From Methanothrix sp. (lineage in GTDB: Archaea > Halobacteriota > Methanosarcinia > Methanotrichales > Methanotrichaceae), in contig JAAZNX010000114.1 of assembly GCA_012798025.1 (NCBI GenBank), forward strand, positions 1 to 5,298: a stretch of 5,298 bases of DNA. The letters are read 5' to 3'. Under the pieces are notes generated by a model, which did not search any database, was not told the DNA's origin, and saw nothing but the letters and a program-made list of their open reading frames with translations. Within the stretch, counting starts at the first letter, position 1. The number at the start of each line of letters is the position of its first letter. Positions 1 through 5,162 of the stretch are shown here, one piece after another. A program made the translations under genes and the position numbers.

Positions 1-240
1 GCAGTAAGAGCAAGGGGAATTTCTCCAGTGGTCAGGGCAATCCAGGAGTTCGAGCCTGGAGCTAAAGTGCACGTGCTCATCGACCCAAGCATCCATAAGG
101 GCATGCCTCATCCTCGGTTTCACGGAAGGACAGGAGAAGTTGTAGGGAAGAGAGGCAGAGCATTCGTCCTGAAGGTTACCGACGGCGACGCCACCAAAAC
201 ATTGATTGCATTGCCAGAGCATCTAATAGCGCAAAAGTAG
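1..240 (+). CDS. rpl21e: Large ribosomal subunit protein eL21 (L21e), 5' partial
   Basis: A structural protein of the archaeal 50S subunit that binds 23S rRNA. The reading frame is open from the first base, and 79 residues are visible before TAG at 238-240. Family members are about 95-100 residues, so roughly 17-20 N-terminal residues lie outside the window. Family hallmarks are the block [14 protein letters not shown] (visible residues 4-17), then [16 protein letters not shown] (27-42), VVGKRGRA, and the closing LPEHL. The small beta-barrel (SH3-like) core with its basic HKG-PHPRFHG loop is typical of L21e. A GTG at position 28 is in frame, but it falls inside the conserved block and is not the real start. 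It is the first visible gene of a tight operon, with rpoF starting on the base after its stop codon. Codon use resembles that of the downstream genes. The identification is close to certain; only the start is missing. Confidence 0.96.
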   Translation, partial: AVRARGISPVVRAIQEFEPGAKVHVLIDPSIHKGMPHPRFHGRTGEVVGKRGRAFVLKVTDGDATKTLIALPEHLIAQK

Positions 241-585
241 ATGATTGTCAAAAGAATATTGCAGGAGGAGCTCCTAACCCTTGCAGAGGCCAAGGAGATC
301 CTGGACCAGATCCGGCTCGATAGGGCCGAGGAAGAAGAGCTTGGTTATGAGCTGCGGCGGGCCATTAGGCATGCTGAACTCTTCGCCAAAGGAGCTGCTG
401 AAGAGAGCAGGGCTATGGTAGAGGAGCTCAAAAAGCTTGATAAGATGACAGCAGACATCGCCGTAAAGATCGCAGATATCAGGCCCAATACCAAAGACGA
501 GCTTAGAGCTATTTATGCTAAGGAAAGGTTCACGTTAAGCGAAGAAGAGCTTAATGGAATCTTAGATATTGTATTCAGGGGATAG
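241..585 (+). CDS. rpoF: DNA-directed RNA polymerase subunit F (Rpo4, Rpb4 homologue)
   Basis: This is the archaeal counterpart of eukaryotic Rpb4. In the family it pairs with Rpo7/RpoE to form the stalk of RNA polymerase, which binds emerging RNA and helps promoter opening and termination. The product has 114 residues, the normal family length. The N-terminal part carries LTLAEAKEIL (residues 12-21) and an acidic patch (EEEE, 30-33) running into a helix YELRRAIRHAELFAK (36-50). The C-terminal part is the HRDC-like helical domain (about 67-113), with KMTADIAVKIADIRPNT and the closing LSEEELNGILDIV. The ATG abuts the rpl21e stop (TAG|ATG) with no convincing Shine-Dalgarno upstream, which points to coupling by termination and re-initiation. 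RpoE is not in this window, as is usual because it normally sits in another cluster. Nothing appears damaged. Confidence 0.93.
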   Translation: MIVKRILQEELLTLAEAKEILDQIRLDRAEEEELGYELRRAIRHAELFAKGAAEESRAMVEELKKLDKMTADIAVKIADIRPNTKDELRAIYAKERFTLSEEELNGILDIVFRG

Positions 586-590
586 AGGCT

Positions 591-1172
591 ATGCCTGAGG
601 GGAGACCGCCAAAAAGAGAAGAAGTAGCGAGAGTTCTCGATTATCTCCCCTATGGACGGGCTCCTGATACCAGAAGTTACCAGAAACAGCCATTGGTCCA
701 GGCTGTGGGCGAGGCCAACTTTGTGCTTATGGAGATGACTCCAAGGGAGGGCGTAGTGCCCGCGGTAGGCACTAGAGTCTCCATTACAGGCAGAGAGCGG
801 GATATAATCGATCACGTAAACCGCAGGATCGACTACTCTGAACTCACCAATAATGCCAAGCTCGAGCTGCCTTTTGAGATTCAGAGCATAGTCTTGGATA
901 ACGAGGCAAGGTTTATTCGCTACTTCAACGAAGCCGGCCCTATCACGACGCGCATGCATGCCCTTGAGCTTTTGCCAGGCATTGGCAAGAAGTTGATGTG
1001 GGCTGTGCTCAACGAGCGCAAGAGGGGGCCCTTCAAGAGCTTTGCCGATCTGATGGAGCGGGTGAAAGGGTTGCACAATCCCGAGAAGCTCATAGCCAAG
1101 CGCATCGAGGACGAGCTGATGGATGACAAGATAAAGTATCGGGTATTTACCACAATGCCCCGCGTAAAATGA
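591..1172 (+). CDS. DUF655 family protein, probable nucleic-acid-binding protein of unknown function
   Basis: An archaeal conserved protein of 193 residues (about the normal length), annotated in the family as a putative RNA- or nucleotide-binding protein with no established reaction. The N-terminus has the family block EVARVLDYLPYGR (residues 11-23). The middle, about 55-102, looks like an OB-type beta-barrel (GVVPAVGTRVSITGRERD, then a linker and FEIQSIVLD). The C-terminal part holds a helix-hairpin-helix at about 124-141 with the hairpin LLPGIGKKL (127-135), followed by RGPFKSFADLMERV (145-158), the second half of such a module. HhH motifs bind nucleic-acid backbones non-specifically. The start at 591 follows the rpoF stop by 5 nt, with AGGGG (577-581) and AGAGG (584-588) as purine-rich ribosome-binding candidates. 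The stop overlaps the rsmA start (ATGA, 1169-1172). Its place between an RNA polymerase subunit and an rRNA methylase suggests a role in translation or ribosome maturation; that is inference. Confidence 0.9.
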   Translation: MPEGRPPKREEVARVLDYLPYGRAPDTRSYQKQPLVQAVGEANFVLMEMTPREGVVPAVGTRVSITGRERDIIDHVNRRIDYSELTNNAKLELPFEIQSIVLDNEARFIRYFNEAGPITTRMHALELLPGIGKKLMWAVLNERKRGPFKSFADLMERVKGLHNPEKLIAKRIEDELMDDKIKYRVFTTMPRVK

Positions 1173-1900
1173 AAAAGAGGGTTAAAAAAGGGCAACATTT
1201 CCTGATCGATCGTGGCGTCATCGAGCGCATTGCATCCTACGCTGAGCTGAAGAATGAAGACCGTGTGCTTGAGATAGGCCCCGGCACAGGCAATCTCACA
1301 GAAGTTCTCGCGCCTCGCGTCTCCAGGCTCTATGCAGTGGAGGTCGATCCCGATCTTGCCGCCAAGCTCGACCGTCTGGGCATACAGGTGATAAACGCCG
1401 ACGCCCTGACGGTCGAGCTCCCCGACTATAACAAGATCGTCTCCAACCTTCCCTATCAAATCTCCTCCAAGATAACATATCGCCTCATTTCTAGACCCTT
1501 TGAGCTGGCGGTTTTGATGTACCAGAGAGAGTTCGCCATGCGCATGACTGCCCCAGTTGGCAGTAAAAGATATGGACGTCTGGCGATGGTCGTGGGCCAC
1601 TTCTGCCATGCAGAGATCTTGGAAACAGTTCCAAAGACCGCCTTCCGGCCAGTGCCTTCAGTAAATTCTGCTATCATTAGGCTGCGGCCCAGGCTAGAGC
1701 GACCAAGCGTTGGCGCCGCCAAATACATGAAGCTCACTGAGGGGCTCTTCTTCAACCGCCGAAAAAAAGTCAAGAATGCTCTGGCAGCCCTCGGAACAAG
1801 TCAAGAAATGCTGGCCGAGCTGGACCGCAGTCTGCTGGAAAAGCGGCCCGATGATCTGACTCCTGACGAGGCGGCTCTGTTGGCCGAAGCTTTGCCCTAA
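1169..1900 (+). CDS. rsmA: 16S rRNA (adenine-N6)-dimethyltransferase RsmA/KsgA (Dim1 family)
   Basis: This family uses S-adenosylmethionine to dimethylate the two adjacent adenines in the 3'-terminal hairpin of 16S rRNA (A1518/A1519 in E. coli numbering), a late quality-control step in small-subunit assembly. The 243-residue product shows every expected motif. GQHFLID (8-14) lies at the N-terminus. The SAM-binding loop is EIGPGTGNLTE (35-45), the acidic end of strand 2 is E58-V-D60, and NADA (76-79) contacts adenine. NLPYQISS (93-100) is the catalytic motif IV, and YQREFAMRM (118-126) follows. FRPVPSVNSAIIRL (159-172) is the usual F-P-P-V-SAVVRL block, and FFNRRKKVKNAL (194-205) belongs to the C-terminal helical domain. 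It is slightly shorter than typical members (about 260-280), mainly at the C-terminus, but looks intact. The ATG overlaps the DUF655 stop by 4 nt and has no strong Shine-Dalgarno, so coupled translation is likely. In many euryarchaea a HemK-type methylase gene follows; here a transporter does. Confidence 0.96.
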   Translation: MKKRVKKGQHFLIDRGVIERIASYAELKNEDRVLEIGPGTGNLTEVLAPRVSRLYAVEVDPDLAAKLDRLGIQVINADALTVELPDYNKIVSNLPYQISSKITYRLISRPFELAVLMYQREFAMRMTAPVGSKRYGRLAMVVGHFCHAEILETVPKTAFRPVPSVNSAIIRLRPRLERPSVGAAKYMKLTEGLFFNRRKKVKNALAALGTSQEMLAELDRSLLEKRPDDLTPDEAALLAEALP

Positions 1901-1922
1901 AGTATGCAACCTCTATGGGTGT

Positions 1923-1929
1923 GGTGATC
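1923..1929 (+). promoter_or_regulatory. Ribosome-binding site GGTGATC before the MFS gene
   Basis: The seven bases GGTGATC are exactly complementary to GAUCACC near the 3' end of archaeal 16S rRNA, so this is a strong archaeal Shine-Dalgarno site. It ends one base before the ATG at 1931; counted from the GGTG core the gap is 4 nt. It fixes the start of the transporter gene and excludes the out-of-frame ATG at 1915. By contrast, rpoF and rsmA upstream lack such a site and seem to depend on coupling. Confidence 0.7.
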
Positions 1930-1930
1930 A

Positions 1931-3082
1931 ATGTCCAATCCTGGGGCCAAGAAAAATATAATATTATTAGGATTCGTTAGCCTGCTGAATGATATCAGCA
2001 GCGAGATCATTCAGCCAATCTTGCCGCTCTTCATCATGTCCTTAGGAGGTGGAGCCGTGGCCGTGGGTCTCATCGGCGGCATTGCAGATGGGCTGCCCAG
2101 CATCCTGCAGGTCTTTGTGGGATACTGCTCCGATCTTTGGGGAAGGCGAAAACCTCTGGTCGTTGCAGGCTACGGGCTTTCGGCTGTCAGCAAGTTATTC
2201 TTGCCCATCTCTTGGACCTGGCAACAAGTACTTGCGATAAAAGCGCTGGAAAGATGTGGCAAAGGCGTGCGCTCGGCTCCCAGAGATGCCCTGATCTCCG
2301 AGTCTGTGGATGAGAACAACCAGGGAAAGGGCTTCGGGATTCACCGGGCCATGGACTCTTCAGGTGCTGTGATAGGGTCCATTCTGGCATACTCCCTCTG
2401 GAAAGCTGGCCTTGATTTTCGAACCATATTTCTGATAGCGGCTGTTCTGGCTGTGACCGCACTCATACCATTTCGTATTGTTGAGGAGAGGCCCAGAGTG
2501 CCCAACGGCCAGCTCAAGCTGAGCATCTCCGACCTCTCGCCAGGCCTTCGTAAATTCTTACTCGTCTCCTGCCTTTTTGCACTGGGCAACTTCAGTTATA
2601 TGTTCTTCATCCTGCGAGCCCAGCAGCTCTTCAGCGGCAAAGAAGCGATAGCTGTACCCCTGCTTCTGTACGTTCTTTTCAACTTGGTCTACGCAGGCAT
2701 GGCTGTGCCCATCGGCATATGGTCTGATAAAATTGGGCGTCGCAATGTCCTTGTCCTGGGCTATGCCATCTTTGCTGCAACTGCTCTTGGATTTGCCGCA
2801 GTCTCATCTCTGGCAGGCGTGATAGTTCTATTTGCACTTTATGGGCTGGTTTATGCAATGGTGGAGAGCATGCAGAGAGCCTTCATCTCTGATCTGAGCC
2901 GCTCTTGCGTCAGGAGCACATCGCTGGGGCTTTACTATGGAGCCACAGGTGTGACCGCCATCCTGTCGAGCCTCCTGGCAGGATCGCTGTGGACCCAGTT
3001 TGGTGCCTCTGCAACATTCGTCTTCGGCGCAGCAGCCTCGACCCTGGCGGCTCTGGCCCTCTTGAAGATGAAGGCGTTTTGA
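1931..3082 (+). CDS. Major facilitator superfamily (MFS) transporter, substrate unknown
   Basis: A 383-residue polytopic membrane protein with the two-halved, 12-helix MFS layout, probably a proton-coupled drug or metabolite exporter in the cytoplasmic membrane. The MFS motif A appears in both halves between TM2 and TM3 and its equivalent: GYCSDLWGRRK (64-74) and GIWSDKIGRRN (262-272). The N-terminus has SLLNDISSEIIQPILPLF (17-34), where the Asn-Asp pair is characteristic of this subfamily. Residues 109-125 form the block CGKGVRSAPRDALISES between TM4 and TM5, followed by HRAMDSSGAVIG (138-149), also subfamily signatures. A charged central loop (about 184-208) separates the halves. The length is at the compact end for MFS but no helix appears to be missing. 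It starts 30 nt after rsmA with a strong GGTGATC ribosome-binding site, so it may be co-transcribed with the upstream operon. Nothing in the sequence reveals the substrate. It converges on the next gene with a 20-nt gap. Confidence 0.92.
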   Translation: MSNPGAKKNIILLGFVSLLNDISSEIIQPILPLFIMSLGGGAVAVGLIGGIADGLPSILQVFVGYCSDLWGRRKPLVVAGYGLSAVSKLFLPISWTWQQVLAIKALERCGKGVRSAPRDALISESVDENNQGKGFGIHRAMDSSGAVIGSILAYSLWKAGLDFRTIFLIAAVLAVTALIPFRIVEERPRVPNGQLKLSISDLSPGLRKFLLVSCLFALGNFSYMFFILRAQQLFSGKEAIAVPLLLYVLFNLVYAGMAVPIGIWSDKIGRRNVLVLGYAIFAATALGFAAVSSLAGVIVLFALYGLVYAMVESMQRAFISDLSRSCVRSTSLGLYYGATGVTAILSSLLAGSLWTQFGASATFVFGAAASTLAALALLKMKAF

Positions 3083-3104
3083 AGGAGGGCAAAATACTCC
3101 CCTT
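3082..3104. terminator. Weak hairpin between convergent genes, possible bidirectional terminator
   Basis: AAGGAGGG (3082-3089) can pair with CTCCCCTT (3097-3104) around the 7-nt loop CAAAATA, with one A-C mismatch and one G-U pair. It overlaps the last base of the MFS stop codon and the last two bases of the opposite gene's stop. There is no long T-run on either strand (only TTTT when read on the minus strand), and archaeal termination relies mostly on T-rich tracts, so this is a tentative call. Confidence 0.25.
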
Positions 3105-5061
3105 AATTCACATTTGGACATCCACAAATATTGGTTCTTTTCGGCGTCTCAAATTCGCCTGCGTCATTGTAGGAGATGCTGCCGGTCTTGTTGCAGTAGT
3201 CTACCCACCAGTCGAATGCTCGGACCTCAACGGGCTGACCCAGGAAGCAGCCTGTGAACCAGAAGTAATGCGGCACGCCCTTCAAATTGATGCCCTCACC
3301 GTTTCCCGTTGTATCAACGAAATGATACATTGCATCGCCTGGCAGCAGCACAAGGTTGTAAGCATGACCCGGGTGGCTTCCCAGCAGGGGAAGATCGTAA
3401 CCCGTGCTAGCCGTGCTCATGACTTCGGTCTTGTTGTAGCCTGCTTTGCGCAGCGTCGTTGTCAAGGCGGCAGCGTAGTCTATGCAAACGCCAGTCCGAA
3501 GGATGTCCACAGTTGCATGTGTTGGAAACATGCCCAACACGGCGCTGTTCTCGCTCATGTTTATATCTGAGCGCCAGGCAGACACGCCCCACTCATCCGG
3601 ACGGCAGGAAAGCCTGCTAACATTTTCATTGAAGCCCTCCCTGAATGAACAGGTTCCGGCCAGGCTCAAGCCACATGTGCGAGTGCACTCTGGATAACCA
3701 GAGCAGCAAGCTTTGAAGAGTGCGTAGCCCCGCATGTAAGTTTCCTCCGGTCCGAAGGCCCGTATTATGTAAAGGCCTCTACACCTCTTCTTGTCACCTC
3801 CTGAGTTTGCGCAGGCATAAGCGCAGGCTGAGCCTGGGATGGGCGTGCCATCACAACAATTGACTGCGTCAGCCACGATGTAGTCCAGGTCGGGATGGCA
3901 GACCTCGAACTCCTGGCATCTTGTCGTTCCGTTGGGCCAAATGTCCTGACAGGAAGTGTCCACAGGATAGTATTTCGGCCTTGGGCTGACCTTGCCGCAA
4001 ACCGAACAGTCGGAGATTCCAAGCTCGATGAAGTCAGAAGAGGATACATTGGTGCTATCGGTGATAGTAAGAGTAATATTATGCCACCCTATGGAGAGGT
4101 TGCTGCGATTGAACTCCTCATCTTGCCCGATCACTCCGTCCAGATCAGACACCCAAAGGTACCGCATCGGGCCCTTTTTGTAAGCTTTGGCCTCAAAGTA
4201 CACAGCTTCATCACGGGGGAACGTGCGAACGTCCCCTGGAGAGAGGATCTCGGCTTTGAGCTGCTCGCAGCTGTAGCTTTGGCTCTGCATCGAGGCATTT
4301 GCGTATGCGTATTTCGGGCCGTCGTTCATGCAGCCGCATTCATTTGTCTCAGGGATCATTGCGCCTCGCATGCCCAAACTCGTCTCGACTGGAACGTGAA
4401 CGAGAGTTGCGACAGAGAGAAAGATCAGCAGCAAGCAGAGCAAAGAATAAAGAAGATAGCCGCATAGCAGAGATGCTCTTCGATTGTTATTCAGGAGCGG
4501 CAGGCGCTTGAGGCTCGTCTTGGCGATGAAGAGGAATCCACAAAAAACGAAAAGAACCCCTGAGATCGACCAGGTCTTCCAGCCATAGGGCAGAAAGGTC
4601 ATGGCAGCCTGACCCAGAGGAAAGCCAGCAAGACCTGCAAAAAAAAGAAGAGCGGAGCCTCTCTTGCTATGCTGGAACGCCAGAGATGCGGCCACTATCA
4701 TTATGATGCCGATACAGGCCGCCCATTCATTCAAGAGGGCAAGAGCCACAAGTCCGAAGAGAGAAAGAATGAGGTCGAGCATTACCAGTCCTCGCTCAGC
4801 CATCCGGCTTTCCGCTGCGATGGCAGCACCCAGGGCGCCAGCCAATCCTAATAGGATGAAAAGGATCGCTCCAGCTGCAGGAGATAGGGCGTTGTCATAC
4901 TCTGTCTGGTGGCCAAGAGATGGTAAGGCGAAGAACAGGACCAGGCTGCCTGTAATGATAGCAAATAGGATGCCAAGGATTGCCGGAAGCGCCAGGATTT
5001 GATTGCCTTTTTTTGCCATCAAATGCATCAAGGCGAGCAGGGGAATTAAAATTATGGGCAT
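3103..5061 (-). CDS. Polytopic membrane protein with Ig/PKD-like, Cys-rich and transglutaminase-like extracellular domains
   Basis: A 652-residue protein for which I know no characterised homologue. Residues 1-222 contain about seven TM helices (roughly 22-46, 61-83, 91-110, 113-130, 136-157, 165-180, 198-221) plus a short hydrophobic N-terminus. Basic loops at 84-90, 131-135 and 181-195 fit the cytoplasm, which places 223-652 outside. The outer part has an Ig/PKD-like beta domain (about 275-349, with YLWVSDLDGVIG and HNITLTITDS), then 16 cysteines in 352-486. A transglutaminase-like domain (about 515-600) follows, with GVCIDYAAAL around Cys526, GHAYNLVLLPG around His566 and HFVDTTGN around Asp583. 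This triad and its spacing fit the papain/transglutaminase fold, whose members act as peptidases, amidases or cross-linking enzymes. All ten N-x-S/T sequons lie in the outer part. The ATG at 5061 has no Shine-Dalgarno; in-frame ATGs at 5028 (Met12) and 5019 (Met15) are alternatives. The gene is divergent from a secreted-protein gene and convergent with the MFS gene. Confidence 0.85.
   Translation of the reverse strand: MPIILIPLLALMHLMAKKGNQILALPAILGILFAIITGSLVLFFALPSLGHQTEYDNALSPAAGAILFILLGLAGALGAAIAAESRMAERGLVMLDLILSLFGLVALALLNEWAACIGIIMIVAASLAFQHSKRGSALLFFAGLAGFPLGQAAMTFLPYGWKTWSISGVLFVFCGFLFIAKTSLKRLPLLNNNRRASLLCGYLLYSLLCLLLIFLSVATLVHVPVETSLGMRGAMIPETNECGCMNDGPKYAYANASMQSQSYSCEQLKAEILSPGDVRTFPRDEAVYFEAKAYKKGPMRYLWVSDLDGVIGQDEEFNRSNLSIGWHNITLTITDSTNVSSSDFIELGISDCSVCGKVSPRPKYYPVDTSCQDIWPNGTTRCQEFEVCHPDLDYIVADAVNCCDGTPIPGSACAYACANSGGDKKRCRGLYIIRAFGPEETYMRGYALFKACCSGYPECTRTCGLSLAGTCSFREGFNENVSRLSCRPDEWGVSAWRSDINMSENSAVLGMFPTHATVDILRTGVCIDYAAALTTTLRKAGYNKTEVMSTASTGYDLPLLGSHPGHAYNLVLLPGDAMYHFVDTTGNGEGINLKGVPHYFWFTGCFLGQPVEVRAFDWWVDYCNKTGSISYNDAGEFETPKRTNICGCPNVN
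3112..3135 (-). repeat. Motif T-N-x-C-G-C-x-N, copy at the C-terminal end of the ectodomain
   Basis: Residues 643-650 read TNICGCPN, two residues before the end of the protein. This is the partner of the copy at 4324-4347. A disulfide link between the two CGC elements, or binding of a ligand by each, is possible but unproven. Confidence 0.6.
3262..3519 (-). other. Transglutaminase-like (papain-fold) domain of the 652-aa membrane protein
   Basis: Residues 515-600 match the transglutaminase-core pattern: G-V-C-x-D-Y-A-x(6)-L-R-x-A-G (Cys526, codon 3484-3486), then H-A-Y-x-L-V (His566, codon 3364-3366) and, 17 residues on, F-V-D-T-T (Asp583, codon 3313-3315). In known superfamily members these three positions are the catalytic Cys, His and Asp. 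All three are present, so an active enzyme is plausible. The reaction (hydrolysis or transamidation) and the substrate cannot be read from the sequence. Confidence 0.75.
3604..4008 (-). other. Cysteine-rich ectodomain segment with an internal repeat
   Basis: Residues 352-486 hold 16 cysteines in 135 residues, including two CC pairs. Two units share the pattern CC-x-G-x-P ... C-x3-C ... C: residues 402-427 (CCDG at 402-405, C413-AYA-C417, C427) and residues 452-471 (CCSG at 452-455, C459-TRT-C463, C471). They begin 50 residues apart. Outside the cell these are most simply read as disulfide-bonded modules. I do not recognise a named family. Confidence 0.6.
4324..4347 (-). repeat. Motif T-N-x-C-G-C-x-N, copy at the membrane-proximal end of the ectodomain
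   Basis: Residues 239-246 read TNECGCMN, just after the last TM helix and a short linker. The same eight-residue pattern recurs at residues 643-650 (3112-3135) near the C-terminus, so the two copies bracket the whole extracellular part. Six of eight positions are identical. Confidence 0.6.
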
Positions 5062-5074
5062 ATGAGCATTATTA

Positions 5075-5090
5075 CTTTTAATAATATTAT
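5075..5090 (-). promoter_or_regulatory. TATA-like element for the 652-aa membrane protein gene, suggesting a leaderless mRNA
   Basis: Read on the minus strand the segment is ATAATATTATTAAAAG, an AT-only TATA-like stretch centred about 22 nt before the ATG at 5061. Archaeal TATA boxes lie about 25 nt ahead of the transcription start, so transcripts would begin close to the start codon. That agrees with the absence of a Shine-Dalgarno sequence. The local AT-richness makes the exact box uncertain. Confidence 0.35.
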
Positions 5091-5117
5091 GATCTACTAT
5101 TATTTTACAAATAAATG

Positions 5118-5125
5118 TTATATAC
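5118..5125 (+). promoter_or_regulatory. TATA-box candidate TTATATAC for the downstream secreted-protein gene
   Basis: TTATATAC resembles the archaeal TATA consensus and is preceded by the A-rich AAATAAATG (5109-5117), a possible BRE. A start about 25 nt downstream would fall near 5147, leaving a leader of only about 15 nt before the ATG at 5163. Its near-symmetric core could also be read on the minus strand. Confidence 0.4.
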
Positions 5126-5162
5126 TAAGAAAAATCTAATAAAAGGTGGAGTGACCGAGAAC

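Larger units (their letters stand above)
5062..5162. promoter_or_regulatory. AT-rich divergent intergenic promoter region
   Basis: This 101-nt gap between the divergent genes is clearly more AT-rich than its surroundings. It holds TATA-like elements on both strands (5075-5090 and 5118-5125), a perfect 10-bp palindrome ATAATATTAT at 5081-5090, and a purine-rich ribosome-binding stretch near 5144-5154. No convincing operator or small RNA is visible. Confidence 0.6.

Noticed and set aside
28..240. A GTG-initiated 70-residue reading of the first gene
   Set aside because: The frame is open to base 1, and the residues before position 28 (ARGISP) belong to the conserved L21e block, so this GTG is an internal Val codon.
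920..1609. A 229-codon minus-strand frame opposite DUF655 and rsmA
   Set aside because: It is antisense to two genes with clear family motifs, and its translation shows no recognisable motif.
1915..1931. ATG at 1915 as an alternative start for the MFS gene
   Set aside because: It is out of frame with the transporter, and the GGTGATC site points to the ATG at 1931.
2905..3570. A 221-codon open frame on the plus strand spanning the MFS/membrane-protein junction
   Set aside because: It runs across the ends of two well-supported genes, has no ribosome-binding site and its translation shows no domain-like pattern.
3895..4467. A 190-codon plus-strand frame opposite the membrane protein
   Set aside because: It lies opposite the coherent Ig/PKD-like and Cys-rich coding sequence and lacks a start signal.
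4639..4646. A run of eight A (and seven T at 5008-5014) in the membrane-protein gene as a possible frameshift or programmed slippage site
   Set aside because: The frame stays open and keeps coherent TM helices on both sides of each run, so there is no sign of a shift.
5081..5090. Palindrome ATAATATTAT as a regulator operator
   Set aside because: A 10-bp A/T-only palindrome is expected by chance in such an AT-rich stretch, and it coincides with the probable TATA-like element.
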